From an uncultured Pelagibacteraceae bacterium (GTDB taxonomy: Bacteria > Pseudomonadota > Alphaproteobacteria > Pelagibacterales > Pelagibacteraceae), in contig CACJGL010000009.1 in NCBI GenBank assembly GCA_902592965.1, positions 1 through 44,280 of the forward strand: a stretch of DNA of 44,280 nucleotides, given 5' to 3'. The position numbers were made by a program, and so were the translations under genes. A model generated the notes under the pieces. The model did no database searches. It was not told the origin of the DNA and saw nothing but the letters and a program-made list of their open reading frames with translations. Of the stretch, positions 24,456 through 34,241 are shown piece by piece. Position 1 is the first letter of the stretch. The number at the start of each line of letters is the position of its first letter.

Positions 24456-25326
24456 ACAAATCTTTTAGGTATATCGATACAGCAATCCATATCAAAATAA
24501 AGCTGATTAATTTGTGTATATCTAATTCCTCATTATATAAGAAATAACCCAACAAGAATTGCAAAGTTGGAGTTATATAAAAAACCATGCCAGTTGGACC
24601 TAAACCACATAATTCAACACCTCTAACATATAAATATAAAGGAATCACGGTCATAGGGCCTGCCAGCATGAATATTAACATTAGTTTTACATTCGATATA
24701 TCAAAATCATTTAAATCATTTTGTACAATTAAATAAAAAGCAAATATTACCGCTGGAAAAATAAATAAACTTTCAACTAATAAACCAATATCTGTGTCTA
24801 CATCAATTTTTTTTCTTACTAAATTATAAAAACTCCAACTTAAAGCTACTATTAATCCAACCCATGGTATTGATTGGAAACTAGATATTACTAAATACAA
24901 AATTGATATAGTTACGATTAAAAGTGAAATTTTAGTTTTGAAACTTAATTCCTCTTTTAAAAAAAAATAACCTAAAAAAACACTTATTATAGGCATTATA
25001 AAATATCCAAAACTAGCATCTATAACTTGATCATTCCCTATTGCATAAATCCAAACAGCCCAATTCGTAAAAATTAATAATCCAGATAAAAACAGCATCA
25101 TAATTTTTTTTTTATCTTTAAATACTGAGCTAAATTTTTTCCACTTTGATAAAATGATTGTTGTTAAAATTAGCATAACAGTTGTCCATGCACTTCGATG
25201 TAGGACAACTTCAATATGGCCAGCAAAAGCAATATATTTAAAATATATAACTCCAATAAAACCCCACCAGAAAGAACCAAATGCCGTTAAAATTATACCT
25301 TTATTAAATTGATTTTTGCTTAACAT
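24442..25326 (-). CDS. rarD: RarD family EamA transporter
   Basis: A 294-residue polytopic protein (about ten helices) of the RarD branch of the DMT superfamily. Hallmarks are FWWGFIGVIYFKYI near the N-terminus, the NWAVWIYAIGNDQVIDASFGYF segment split across helices 3-4, and GPMTVIPLYLYVRG in the second half. In other bacteria RarD is linked to chloramphenicol sensitivity, but the natural substrate is unknown. A TTG start 12 bases further upstream (25338) is possible; ATG 25326 is preferred. The gene overlaps mltB by 14 bases and is divergent from tRNA-Ser. Confidence 0.9.
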   Translation of the reverse strand: MLSKNQFNKGIILTAFGSFWWGFIGVIYFKYIAFAGHIEVVLHRSAWTTVMLILTTIILSKWKKFSSVFKDKKKIMMLFLSGLLIFTNWAVWIYAIGNDQVIDASFGYFIMPIISVFLGYFFLKEELSFKTKISLLIVTISILYLVISSFQSIPWVGLIVALSWSFYNLVRKKIDVDTDIGLLVESLFIFPAVIFAFYLIVQNDLNDFDISNVKLMLIFMLAGPMTVIPLYLYVRGVELCGLGPTGMVFYITPTLQFLLGYFLYNEELDIHKLISFILIWIAVSIYLKDLYEKN

Positions 25327-25386
25327 TATATTGATCAATTAAACTATTTTGTTTATGAAATATAGAATTTTAATTATTACAAATTA

Positions 25387-25476
25387 GGAGAGATGGCTGA
25401 GCGGTTGAAAGCACCGGTCTTGAAAACCGGCAAAGGGGCAACTCTTTCCTGGGTTCGAATCCCAGTCTCTCCGCCA
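25387..25476 (+). tRNA. tRNA-Ser (anticodon UGA)
   Basis: Acceptor GGAGAGA/TCTCTCC, anticodon stem CCGGT/ACCGG with loop CTTGAAA (anticodon TGA), a long variable arm (CAAAGGGGCAACTCTTTC) as expected for serine, T-loop GTTCGAATC and encoded CCA at 25474-25476. It ends directly at the convergent sdhE stop codon. Confidence 0.98.
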
Positions 25477-25737
25477 CTAATATTTATTTTTAAATTCTAT
25501 AAGTTTTTCTAAGATGATTTTATCTTCAAAATCTTTTGAATTTTTACCTAAACTTAAGTTGACTAAAGTTTCGTCATCAAAATTAATTAACTTATCTAAA
25601 GAAACTAATTCTTTATGATCAAGATTGTCAATAATGGAATTAACAAATTTAGAAACAAAGATATCCATTTCTTTAGTTCCACGATATTGAGCTCTGTATA
25701 AAATTTTATTAATTAAATTTTGTTTATTTGAATCCAT
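25477..25737 (-). CDS. sdhE: succinate dehydrogenase assembly factor (FAD assembly, SdhE)
   Basis: An 86-residue protein with the family motif Arg-Gly-x-x-Glu: YRGTKEMD with Arg19, Gly20 and Glu23. The remaining LDKLINFDDETLVNLSL pattern is that of the SdhE/Sdh5 five-helix fold. It promotes covalent attachment of FAD to SdhA in the cytoplasm. It is divergent from recG with a 26-bp gap, a pairing seen in other Alphaproteobacteria. It converges on tRNA-Ser with no spacer. Confidence 0.93.
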   Translation of the reverse strand: MDSNKQNLINKILYRAQYRGTKEMDIFVSKFVNSIIDNLDHKELVSLDKLINFDDETLVNLSLGKNSKDFEDKIILEKLIEFKNKY

Positions 25738-25763
25738 TAATTAAATCTTTATATATATAAATC

Positions 25764-27803
25764 ATGAATGATCACGAATATTTATTGTCAAATATTCAGA
25801 ATATTAATGGTATAGGGAAAAAAACAAGCCAATTATTTAAAAGAAAAAATATAAATACAATTTTTGATTTATTGTGGCATTTACCCACAAGTAAAATTGA
25901 AAATTCAAAAGTAACAAATGTTAGTGATATACAAATAGGTAAGTTACAAACAATTAAATTAACACCCCTAAAATATAATTTTCCTAGAATAAGAAGATTG
26001 CCCAATAGAGTTGTGTGTCAAAGTAAAGATATTAAAATAGATTGCGTTTTTTTTAATTCATATGAAGGATATATAAAAAAAATCTTACCATTAAATACTG
26101 AAATAATAATAAGTGGAAAAATTAATTTTTTTAGAAATAAATATCAAATCACTAATCCGACTCAGGTTAAAGAAAGTAATGAAAATATCTTAGGAACTCA
26201 AAATAAATATAGTCTTACAGATGGTCTTACGATCAACAAATACAATAATATAATTAATGAAGTTTTAAAGGAATTACCAGATTTAGATGAATGGCTAAAT
26301 GATGATATAATAAAAAAATTTAATAATATTAAGTGGAAAGATGCAATCCTAAAGATTCATACTCTTGATACTAAAGAAATTTTAAAATCCAAGTATTATA
26401 AAAGGTTAGTTTTTGACGAATTGTTTGCTCATTTTTTATTATCCTCAAAGATAAGAACTAAAATAAAAAAAATAAAGAAATCACAAAAAATTTTTAAAGA
26501 TTGTAAGGAAAAATTGATACAAGATTTAAATTTTAAATTAACAAATGATCAAGAAGCAGCAATAAAAATTATAAACGAAGATCTTAAATCAAAAAGTAGA
26601 ATGTTTAGACTTTTACAAGGAGATGTTGGATCTGGTAAAACAATTGTATCAATGATAGCAGCGGTAAATTGTATAAATGCTGGATATCAAACAAGCTTTA
26701 TGGTGCCTACTGAAATTCTAGCAAAGCAACATTTTTCTTTTGCTAAAAAATATCTACCCAAAAATGTAAAAATTGAAATGTTAACAGGTAAGTCAAAATA
26801 TGCCGATAGAAAGAAAATTTTAGAAAATCTTAAACTTGGTAAAATAGACTTTCTGATAGGAACACATGCGTTATTCCAAAAAAAAGTTGAATATAATAAA
26901 CTGGGTTTAATAATTATTGATGAACAACATAAGTTTGGTGTTCGTCAGCGTAAGGAGTTATCAGAAAAAGGTGGAAATAACTGCGATGTTCTAGTCATGT
27001 CTGCAACTCCAATACCAAGAACAATGATGATGACGGTTTATGGTGATATGGATTTAACCTTGATTAAAGAAAAACCAAAAAATAGAAAAAAAATAGTCAC
27101 TTACAGTAAGTTGGAAAATAAAATATCTGAAATAATTAGATTTGTTAAAAAAGAAATTTCTAATAAAAATCAAATTTTCTGGGTTTGTCCTTTGATAGAA
27201 GAGTCGAAAAAAGTTGAACAACAATCTGTTGTAAATAAATTTAAGTATTTAGAAAAATATTTTAAGAATAGAATTGGATTAATTCATGGTTCACTTGATA
27301 AGGATGAAAGGAACAAAATTTTAAATAATTTCTTAGATAGAAAGTTAGATATATTGGTTTCAACCACTGTTATTGAAGTTGGAATTGATTTTCCTAATGC
27401 TAACGTAATTGTTATTGAAAATGCTGATAAGTATGGTTTATCCCAATTACATCAGTTACGAGGTCGTGTCGGACGTGGTAGTAAACAATCTTACTGTATA
27501 TTGATGTTTAAATCCTCACTAAGTGAAAATGCAAAAAAAAGAATTAATATTCTTAAAAGTTCAGATGACGGTTTTGTAATTTCTGAGGAAGATATGAAAT
27601 TACGTGGATATGGAGATTTGTTAGGATTTAAGCAAAGTGGAATTAAAAATTTTAGATTAGCTGATCCCATATTAAATGAAGATTTATTCTTACTTGCTGA
27701 GGCAGAAGTAAAAAAATTAGAGATGAAAGGTGATAATTTCAGTAAATATAATAAATTATTAAAATTATACGATCGAGCCTCAATAATTAACGAAATTTCT
27801 TAA
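25764..27803 (+). CDS. recG: ATP-dependent DNA helicase RecG
   Basis: A 679-residue superfamily 2 helicase. The N-terminal wedge (OB-fold) domain spans roughly 60-150. Walker A is GDVGSGKT (286-293), motif II is DEQHKFG, motif III SATPIPRT, and the RG-rich motif VI is QLRGRVGRG. The C-terminal RecG-specific helices close with ILNEDLFLLAEAE. RecG remodels stalled forks and Holliday junctions. Length and motif set are complete. The 3' end overlaps the convergent DUF502 gene by four bases. Confidence 0.96.
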   Translation: MNDHEYLLSNIQNINGIGKKTSQLFKRKNINTIFDLLWHLPTSKIENSKVTNVSDIQIGKLQTIKLTPLKYNFPRIRRLPNRVVCQSKDIKIDCVFFNSYEGYIKKILPLNTEIIISGKINFFRNKYQITNPTQVKESNENILGTQNKYSLTDGLTINKYNNIINEVLKELPDLDEWLNDDIIKKFNNIKWKDAILKIHTLDTKEILKSKYYKRLVFDELFAHFLLSSKIRTKIKKIKKSQKIFKDCKEKLIQDLNFKLTNDQEAAIKIINEDLKSKSRMFRLLQGDVGSGKTIVSMIAAVNCINAGYQTSFMVPTEILAKQHFSFAKKYLPKNVKIEMLTGKSKYADRKKILENLKLGKIDFLIGTHALFQKKVEYNKLGLIIIDEQHKFGVRQRKELSEKGGNNCDVLVMSATPIPRTMMMTVYGDMDLTLIKEKPKNRKKIVTYSKLENKISEIIRFVKKEISNKNQIFWVCPLIEESKKVEQQSVVNKFKYLEKYFKNRIGLIHGSLDKDERNKILNNFLDRKLDILVSTTVIEVGIDFPNANVIVIENADKYGLSQLHQLRGRVGRGSKQSYCILMFKSSLSENAKKRINILKSSDDGFVISEEDMKLRGYGDLLGFKQSGIKNFRLADPILNEDLFLLAEAEVKKLEMKGDNFSKYNKLLKLYDRASIINEIS

Positions 27804-28423
27804 ATTTTTTTTGGATCTGAAGTACCGGCTGAAACAATAAATTTAGACGCTTCTTCAAAAGTCATATCTAAATAAATAACTTCATCTTTGGGAAACATTA
27901 ATAAAAATCCACTTGTAGGATTTGGTGTTGTTGGAACAAATACATTAATAAGATTAGTATTTGTTTTTTTTGATATTTCACCATCGTTTTCTCTGGTCGC
28001 AAAGCCTACTGCCCAACTTCCTTTTCTCGGATACTCAACTAAGACTACACTTTTCTTTGATCCTTTTTTTGGTGCTAATGTTTCAGTCATTTGGCCAATT
28101 GCTGAATAAATTGTTCTAAGAATTGGTATTCTTTTTAATATATCATTAAATATTTTAAGTATTTTTTTTCCAATAAATGAAAGAGATAAACTTCCAATTA
28201 TTGTAATAAAAATTATAGCTAATAATATTTCCAAACCTGGTATTGCAAAAGGCAAGTAACTATTTGGATTTAATTCGTTTGGTATTAATTTTGACGATAT
28301 AGATATAAAAAATCTAGTTAAATATAATGTGATACCTATTGGAACAAGAACAACTATTCCTGCTATAAAATAGTTTCTAAGTCTTCCAAGGATTGAAATG
28401 CCTCTTCTCTTTAATTTTGCCAT
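27800..28423 (-). CDS. DUF502 family membrane protein
   Basis: A 207-residue protein with two transmembrane helices (about residues 12-34 and 52-84) and a C-terminal cytoplasmic domain. Signatures of DUF502 are GIVVLVPIGITLYLTRFF at the first helix, IPILRTIYSAIGQMTETL after the second, and VFVPTTPNPTSGFLLMFP near the end. The function is unknown. It overlaps recG by four bases, and a possible tiny membrane protein gene lies three bases upstream on the same strand. Confidence 0.9.
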   Translation of the reverse strand: MAKLKRRGISILGRLRNYFIAGIVVLVPIGITLYLTRFFISISSKLIPNELNPNSYLPFAIPGLEILLAIIFITIIGSLSLSFIGKKILKIFNDILKRIPILRTIYSAIGQMTETLAPKKGSKKSVVLVEYPRKGSWAVGFATRENDGEISKKTNTNLINVFVPTTPNPTSGFLLMFPKDEVIYLDMTFEEASKFIVSAGTSDPKKI

Positions 28424-28426
28424 AAA

Positions 28427-28504
28427 TTAACTGTAACTTGCATATAAAACAAATACGACTGCCAGTACAAATAGTACTATTAAAATTTTGTTATTAAGTA
28501 TCAT
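28427..28504 (-). CDS. possible 25-residue single-helix membrane peptide
   Basis: A frame of 25 codons from ATG 28504 to TAA 28427-28429. The peptide begins MILNNK and continues as one uninterrupted hydrophobic helix (residues 7-21) ending YASYS. It ends three bases before the DUF502 start, so it would be the first gene of that unit. The composition (Val/Leu/Phe run, polar tail) is unusual for random AT-rich DNA. There is no ribosome site, and no family is known to me. It may be a leader peptide for DUF502 or simply chance. Confidence 0.35.
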   Translation of the reverse strand: MILNNKILIVLFVLAVVFVLYASYS

Positions 28505-28546
28505 ATAAATTATTATAAAAAAGGTGTAATATATTAAGTAAAAAAA

Positions 28547-29368
28547 GTGAATAGAAGAAATTTCATACATTTATTTGGTTGTAGTTGCTTATCTTTTGGC
28601 CTATCTGCATGTGGTAGTGCACCGATAACAGATCGAAAACAACTAAAATTAATTCCCGAATCTAACCTTAACGCAAAAGCTGCTCAATTATATGAAAAGG
28701 TAAAAGAGAAAGAAACTTTAAGTGATGATACCAAAACATTAAATCAAATAAAAGAAATTGGATCCAAAATTGAATATTCAATATCAGAATACTTTGACCG
28801 GAATAATATACCTGACCCAACTATAAATTTTGATTGGGAATATATACTTATTGATAAAAAAAAAGTTAAAAATGCTTGGTGTATGCCTGGAGGTAAAATA
28901 GCTGTTTATACAGGTCTATTAGATATAACTAAAAATGAAGATGGATTGGCAGCTGTAATGGGTCATGAAATAGCACATGCTGTTGCAAAACATTCAGTAG
29001 AAAGAGCAAGTAGAGGTGTTTTGTTAAATACTGGTACAGCAATTTTAGATATAGCCACTAAAGGTAAAGTATCTCAGATAAATAGAACCACAGGGATGAA
29101 TGCTGTCGGTTTATTATCACAAATAGGAATTATGAATCCCTTCAATAGAAAGCAAGAGAGTGAAGCTGATTATCTTGGTTTGATATTTGCATCATTATCT
29201 GGTTATGACATTAGGGAAACAATCAAAGTTTGGGAAAGAATGAAAGAAGCTAAAAAAGGGAAAGAACCACCAGAATTTATGTCTACTCACCCATCTTCAA
29301 CAAATAGAATTAATAATATTACAAATTGGATAAACGAAATTATTATTAAATATCCGCCTATTGCTTAA
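28547..29368 (+). CDS. M48 family metalloprotease, Tat-type lipoprotein
   Basis: A 273-residue peptidase that starts at GTG 28547. The N-terminus has a twin-arginine motif (NRRNFIH) before the hydrophobic stretch and a lipobox LSAC with Cys22, which points to export by Tat and lipidation. The zinc motif is HEIAH (140-144), and the third ligand is Glu206 in ESEADYLG. This matches the Oma1/LoiP/BepA group without the TPR domain, which handles membrane or periplasmic protein quality. tatABC are encoded in the same window. It is divergent from DUF502 and converges on tRNA-Lys with one base between. Confidence 0.9.
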   Translation: MNRRNFIHLFGCSCLSFGLSACGSAPITDRKQLKLIPESNLNAKAAQLYEKVKEKETLSDDTKTLNQIKEIGSKIEYSISEYFDRNNIPDPTINFDWEYILIDKKKVKNAWCMPGGKIAVYTGLLDITKNEDGLAAVMGHEIAHAVAKHSVERASRGVLLNTGTAILDIATKGKVSQINRTTGMNAVGLLSQIGIMNPFNRKQESEADYLGLIFASLSGYDIRETIKVWERMKEAKKGKEPPEFMSTHPSSTNRINNITNWINEIIIKYPPIA

Positions 29369-29369
29369 G

Positions 29370-29445
<76 letters not shown>

Positions 29446-29495
29446 CCAAGAAGCGTTTTTATATTGATTTTTTTTTATTAATCAATGTTAAAAAT

Positions 29496-30608
29496 TTACA
29501 ATTTATTGATGTACTTATCGTGAAATTCATCAAAAGTACCATGTTTTATATTGTCTCTAATGTTTCTCATTAAATCTTGATAAAAGTTGATGTTATTTAA
29601 GGTTAGAATCATTGAGGCCAACATTTCATTAGTGTTAAATAAATGGTTTAAATAATTCTTAGAATATTTATTTAAATTGAACTTTGTGACATTTTTGTCC
29701 AGAGGAGTATTATCATTTTTATATTTCGAATTTCTAATTTGAATTTGTCCATCCCATGTAAAAGCTAAACCAGTTCTCCCTGATCTCGTTGGCATTACAC
29801 AGTCAAACATATCAACACCCCTCTTAACTGCTCCGAGTATATCAGATGGAGTACCAACACCCATTAAATATCTTGGTTTATCTTTAGGCATATGATCTTT
29901 TATTCCATCAAGAACATCAAACATTTCATCTTGTGTTTCCCCTACTGCCAATCCTCCTAGAGCATATCCATTAAATCCAATATCGATAAGATTGTTTAAA
30001 GATTTGATTCTTAGATCATTAAATAATCCACCTTGTACAATTCCAAATAAACCTTTGTGGTCATTTATTCCAAATGCATCTTTTGATCTTTTTGCCCACT
30101 CTGATGATAATTCCATTGATTTTTTAATTTTATCATAATCTTTAGTATTTTTAGGGCATTCATCCATAACCATTACTATGTCTGAGTTCAAACTTTTTTG
30201 AATTCTTATGCTTTCTTCAGGGCTTAAAATAAAAGTTTTACCATCTATATGTGATTGAAAAATTGCACCTTTATCTCTATCGATTTTATTTAATTTTGAC
30301 AGAGACATAACTTGAAAACCACCTGAGTCCGTTAAAATTGGTAAATCACAATTCATGAATTCATGAAGTCCTCCAACACTTTCAATTCTTTCAACACCAG
30401 GCCTTATCATTAAATGATATGTATTTGATAAAATTATCTCACTACCTGTTTTTTTTATATCTTCTAAAAAAACACCCTTAACAGTTGCTTGAGTACCAAC
30501 TGGCATAAATGCAGGAGTGTTTATATTGCCTCTATGGGTCTCTATAATTCCTACTCTTGCATAATTTTGAGTATGATGAACATTAAAATTGAAATCTTTT
30601 AATGACAT
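29496..30608 (-). CDS. tgt: queuine/preQ1 tRNA-ribosyltransferase, zinc site absent
   Basis: A 370-residue TIM-barrel enzyme that swaps guanine-34 of tRNAs with GUN anticodons for the queuosine precursor. Asp94 (LTDSGGFQV) and nucleophile Asp269 (VDMFDCVMPTR) are intact, as are GGLAVGE (218-224) and the substrate loop YLMGVGTP. In E. coli and Zymomonas TGT a zinc is held by C-x-C-x2-C-x25-H after the segment PLDE. Here the matching positions are Val307, Lys309, Leu312 and Asn338, so all four ligands are gone while the flanking sequence (PLDKN, KYSKNYLNHL, NFYQDLM) aligns well. Otherwise full length. It is followed by tRNA-Lys and preceded by a cyclophilin gene 11 bp away. Confidence 0.93.
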   Translation of the reverse strand: MSLKDFNFNVHHTQNYARVGIIETHRGNINTPAFMPVGTQATVKGVFLEDIKKTGSEIILSNTYHLMIRPGVERIESVGGLHEFMNCDLPILTDSGGFQVMSLSKLNKIDRDKGAIFQSHIDGKTFILSPEESIRIQKSLNSDIVMVMDECPKNTKDYDKIKKSMELSSEWAKRSKDAFGINDHKGLFGIVQGGLFNDLRIKSLNNLIDIGFNGYALGGLAVGETQDEMFDVLDGIKDHMPKDKPRYLMGVGTPSDILGAVKRGVDMFDCVMPTRSGRTGLAFTWDGQIQIRNSKYKNDNTPLDKNVTKFNLNKYSKNYLNHLFNTNEMLASMILTLNNINFYQDLMRNIRDNIKHGTFDEFHDKYINKL

Positions 30609-30619
30609 TCATTATTTAA

Positions 30620-31177
30620 TTATTGAGATTTAAAACTAATAATTTTATCTGGATTTGAAACTGCTCCGTTATCGCCATCACCTTTTGTAATCATATCAAC
30701 AAATTCCATTCCTTCTATTACTTTTCCAAAAACAGTATATTGTCTATCTAGGAAAGGTGCTGGTTTAAAACATATAAAAAATTGACTATTAGCACTATTA
30801 GGATCTGACGATCTTGCCATAGAAACGGTTCCTCTATCATGAGGAAGGTCATTAAATTCTTGATTTAAATCTGGTAAATCAGATCCACCAATACCCGCTC
30901 TTCTTAAATCGAAATCTTTTGAAGATGAATTTCCAAATTTTACATCACCTGTTTGCGCCATAAACCCATCAATAACTCTATGAAAAACAACATTATCATA
31001 TTGTCCTGAATCAGCTAACTCTTGTATTCTTTTAACATGATTTGGTGCAACATCAGGATACATTTCAATTTTTACATCACCATCTTTTAATTTTAAAATC
31101 ATTATATTCTCCTTTGCTATTAAATTTGTTGATAAAAAAATAAAAAAAATAATTAAAATATTTAAAAATTTATTCAT
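30620..31177 (-). CDS. ppiA: peptidyl-prolyl cis-trans isomerase, cyclophilin type, exported
   Basis: A 185-residue cyclophilin with a signal peptide (MNKFLNILIIFFIFLSTNL then IAKE). The active-site Arg is in VVFHRVIDGFMAQTGD, the Gln in SQFFICFKPAPFLD and the closing motif is YTVFGKVIEGMEFVD. The loop before the active site is short, as in bacterial PpiA. It should act in the periplasm, helping folding of exported proteins. The 3' end of coaD overlaps its start by eight bases. Confidence 0.92.
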   Translation of the reverse strand: MNKFLNILIIFFIFLSTNLIAKENIMILKLKDGDVKIEMYPDVAPNHVKRIQELADSGQYDNVVFHRVIDGFMAQTGDVKFGNSSSKDFDLRRAGIGGSDLPDLNQEFNDLPHDRGTVSMARSSDPNSANSQFFICFKPAPFLDRQYTVFGKVIEGMEFVDMITKGDGDNGAVSNPDKIISFKSQ

Positions 31178-31664
31178 AAATCTCTTTCAATGATTTAATT
31201 GTACTTTTGGTCGTAAATTTTTTCAAATCACCGTTATGTTGAGCGATTTCTTTAACAAACCTAGATGATATTATTTGATTTTCAACGTCTGACATTAAAA
31301 AAATTGTCTCAACTTGATTATTAAGTTTTCTATTCATTCCAGCAAGTTGGAATTCGTATTCAAAATCAGAAACTGCTCTTAAGCCTCTTAAGATTATATT
31401 TGATTTATATTTTTTACAAAGGTCTGTTGTCAAAGTATTAAACTTTATAACATCTATCTTATTCTTTTTAAATTTCAGATCTTTATAAAGAGCTCTTTTA
31501 ACAATTTCTATTCTTTCATCTAATGAAAATAGGAAGTTTTTTTGATTTCCATCTGAAATACCTACAATTACTTTATCTACTATCTTAAGTGATTTTTTAA
31601 TGACATCTATATGGCCAAAAGTAATTGGATCAAAAGTTCCTGGATAGATAGCTATATTTTTCAT
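31170..31664 (-). CDS. coaD: phosphopantetheine adenylyltransferase
   Basis: A 164-residue enzyme of coenzyme A synthesis that joins ATP and 4'-phosphopantetheine to dephospho-CoA. GTFDPITFGH (9-18) is the T/HxGH nucleotide motif, LRGLRAVSDFEYE the central signature and ISSRFVKE the C-terminal ISSTxVRE motif. It shares one base with the gyrA stop. Length is typical. Confidence 0.96.
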   Translation of the reverse strand: MKNIAIYPGTFDPITFGHIDVIKKSLKIVDKVIVGISDGNQKNFLFSLDERIEIVKRALYKDLKFKKNKIDVIKFNTLTTDLCKKYKSNIILRGLRAVSDFEYEFQLAGMNRKLNNQVETIFLMSDVENQIISSRFVKEIAQHNGDLKKFTTKSTIKSLKEIYE

Positions 31665-34237
31665 TAAATAAGATTATCATCTAATTTAATAGCAGAAACT
31701 ACTTTTTCATCACCAGTCAGTTTAATTATTCTAACACCTTGCGTATTACGACCAGCTATTCTTATTTCTTTAACAGCTGTTCTTATTACTCTACCTTTAT
31801 TTGTTGAAATTAATATTTGATCTCCTTCAAAAACAGGAAAGGATGAAGAAACATTGCCGTTTCTTTGTGAATTGACAATACCAATAATTCCCTTTCCTCC
31901 TCTATTTGTAACTCTATAATCATAATGAGATGTTCTCTTACCGTAACCATTTTCTGTGATTGATAATATGAATTTTTCTTTAGCTTTAATTTCTGATTTT
32001 TGGTCTTTACTTTTTGCTTTCTTATTTGAATCATGATCAATAATAGACAGAGATACAATAGTATCATTTTCTGCTAAATTGATACCTCTTATACCTTTTG
32101 ATGATCTACCTTTGAAAACTCTAAGTTTTTTAGACTCAAACCTTATACATTTTCCTAATTTAGTACTTAAAATTATATCCTGATCATCTCTACAAATTTT
32201 AACACCAATAATTTTATCATTACCGTCAAGTTTCATTGCAATTTTACCTGAAGCATTAATTGAGGTAAAATCTTCAAGATTATTCTTTCTAATTTTTCCT
32301 TCACTTGTTGCAAAAATGATATGCATGTCTTTTGTATCTACATCACTATCTGGAAATGGCATAATTGAACTAATTGATTGATGATTTTTTAGAGGAAGAA
32401 TATTAAATAAAGACTTACCTTTTGATGCAGCCGATCCTTCCGGAATTTTCCAAGCTTTAACTTTGTATGCTAATCCTTCTGTAGAGAAAAATAGTACAGA
32501 TGTGTGAGTGTTTACCGATAATGTTTGTACTACAGAATCTTCATCCCTTGTCTTAATTCCAGTTTTGCCTTTACCACCTCTTTTTTGCTGTTTAACATTA
32601 CTTAAAGCACCTCTTTTAATGTATCCCTGTAAAGTAATTGTAATTATTACAGACTCTTTTTGAATAGTTTCTTCAATATTATAATTTAAAACAGCATCTA
32701 TAATCTGCGTTCTTCTTGGAGATGAGAATTTCTCTTTAATTTGAGACAACTCATTACTTATTACTTTTAATAGTTCACTTTTAGAATTTATTATTTTTTT
32801 ATACTTTGTAATCAATTCAGATAATTTTTTTATTTCTTCTTCAATTTCATTAATTCCAAGTGCAGTTAATTTTTGTAATCTAAGTTCTAGTATTGATGTA
32901 ACTTGAGTTTCAGATAAATTATATGATCCTTTATAATTTTTACTATCAACTAATTTAATTAATTTTGCAGATTTTGTTATTTTCCATTTAGTTTTTATAA
33001 GAGTATTTTTTGCTTCTTCTGGATTTTTTGAAGATCTAATAATTTTTATTACTTTATCAATATTTTCTACACTAACAGATAAACCAAGTAAAACATGAAC
33101 ACGATCTTCAGCTTTTTTTAAATCATATTTAGTTTTTTTAATGACTACATCTTCTCTAAATTTTAAAAAGTTCTCTAAAAAATCTTTTAATGAACATGTT
33201 TTAGGTTTGTTATCAACAATGGCTAATGAATTAAAACCGAATGAAGTTTCAATGGATGTATATTTATAAAGTTGTCTTTTGATTGTTTCTGGCTCGACAC
33301 TTCTTCTTAAATCTATAGCAACTCTTATACCTTCTCTATTAGATTCATCTCTAATGTCACTTATACCCTCTATTTTTTTGTCTCTAACTAATTCTGCAAT
33401 TTTTTCATTTAAGTTAGATTTATTTACTTGATAAGGTATTGATGTAATTACCAATCTATCTTTACCGTTTTTAAGATTTTCAACATTTATTTCACCTCTA
33501 ATTTTAAAAGAGCCTCTGCCTGTTTTGTATCCTTCTCGAATAATATCTTTACCAATAATCACTCCTCCTGTTGGAAAATCAGGGCCAGGTATATGCTTCA
33601 TTAACTCTTTAACTTTAATGTCTTTATTTTTTATAAGCGCTAAAGTTCCATCAATTATTTCACCAAGATTATGTGGTGGTATACTAGTTGCCATACCAAC
33701 AGCGATACCTCCAGCTCCATTTACCAAAAGATTAGGATATTGAGCTGGCAGCACTGTAGGCTCTTGCTCAGTTTCATCGTAGTTACTTTTAAATGAAACG
33801 GTATTTTTTTCTATATCATCAATCAAATATTGAGAAATTTTTGCAAGTTTTGTTTCTGTATACCTCATTGCTGCAGGTGGATCTCCATCTATTGAACCAA
33901 AATTGCCCTGACCATCAATTAAAGGAACGCTCATTGAAAAATCTTGAACCATTCTTACTAAAGCATCATATACAGCTTGATCACCATGCGGATGATATTT
34001 ACCAATTACGTCTCCAACAATTCTTGCAGATTTTCTAAATTGTTTTGACCAATCAAAACCACCTTTGTGCATTGCATATAAAATTCTTCTGTGAACAGGC
34101 TTAAGTCCATCTCTTATGTCGGGTAATGCCCTACTAATTATTACGCTCATTGCGTAAGATAAATATGATGAACTCATTTCATCATACATCGAAATTGGTT
34201 TAATATTTAAATCTTTAGTTACTTCGTTTTTTTGCAT
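31664..34237 (-). CDS. gyrA: DNA gyrase subunit A
   Basis: An 857-residue GyrA. The breakage-reunion domain has catalytic Tyr126 (AAMRYTETK) and the QRDR helix [15 protein letters not shown]. The residue at the E. coli Ser83 position is Gln87; the Asp87 position keeps Asp91. The C-terminal beta-pinwheel has the GyrA box form QKRGGKGK (near residue 548). The segment at about 752-766 is a Lys-rich insertion between pinwheel blades. Gyrase adds negative supercoils. It lies four bases downstream of ssb, an order common in Alphaproteobacteria. Confidence 0.97.
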   Translation of the reverse strand: MQKNEVTKDLNIKPISMYDEMSSSYLSYAMSVIISRALPDIRDGLKPVHRRILYAMHKGGFDWSKQFRKSARIVGDVIGKYHPHGDQAVYDALVRMVQDFSMSVPLIDGQGNFGSIDGDPPAAMRYTETKLAKISQYLIDDIEKNTVSFKSNYDETEQEPTVLPAQYPNLLVNGAGGIAVGMATSIPPHNLGEIIDGTLALIKNKDIKVKELMKHIPGPDFPTGGVIIGKDIIREGYKTGRGSFKIRGEINVENLKNGKDRLVITSIPYQVNKSNLNEKIAELVRDKKIEGISDIRDESNREGIRVAIDLRRSVEPETIKRQLYKYTSIETSFGFNSLAIVDNKPKTCSLKDFLENFLKFREDVVIKKTKYDLKKAEDRVHVLLGLSVSVENIDKVIKIIRSSKNPEEAKNTLIKTKWKITKSAKLIKLVDSKNYKGSYNLSETQVTSILELRLQKLTALGINEIEEEIKKLSELITKYKKIINSKSELLKVISNELSQIKEKFSSPRRTQIIDAVLNYNIEETIQKESVIITITLQGYIKRGALSNVKQQKRGGKGKTGIKTRDEDSVVQTLSVNTHTSVLFFSTEGLAYKVKAWKIPEGSAASKGKSLFNILPLKNHQSISSIMPFPDSDVDTKDMHIIFATSEGKIRKNNLEDFTSINASGKIAMKLDGNDKIIGVKICRDDQDIILSTKLGKCIRFESKKLRVFKGRSSKGIRGINLAENDTIVSLSIIDHDSNKKAKSKDQKSEIKAKEKFILSITENGYGKRTSHYDYRVTNRGGKGIIGIVNSQRNGNVSSSFPVFEGDQILISTNKGRVIRTAVKEIRIAGRNTQGVRIIKLTGDEKVVSAIKLDDNLI

Positions 34238-34241
34238 TTAT

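Noticed and set aside
29463..29486. ATTGATT/AATCAAT hairpin between tgt and tRNA-Lys as a terminator
   Set aside because: Only seven mostly A-T pairs with a ten-base loop and no proper U-run on the tgt strand.
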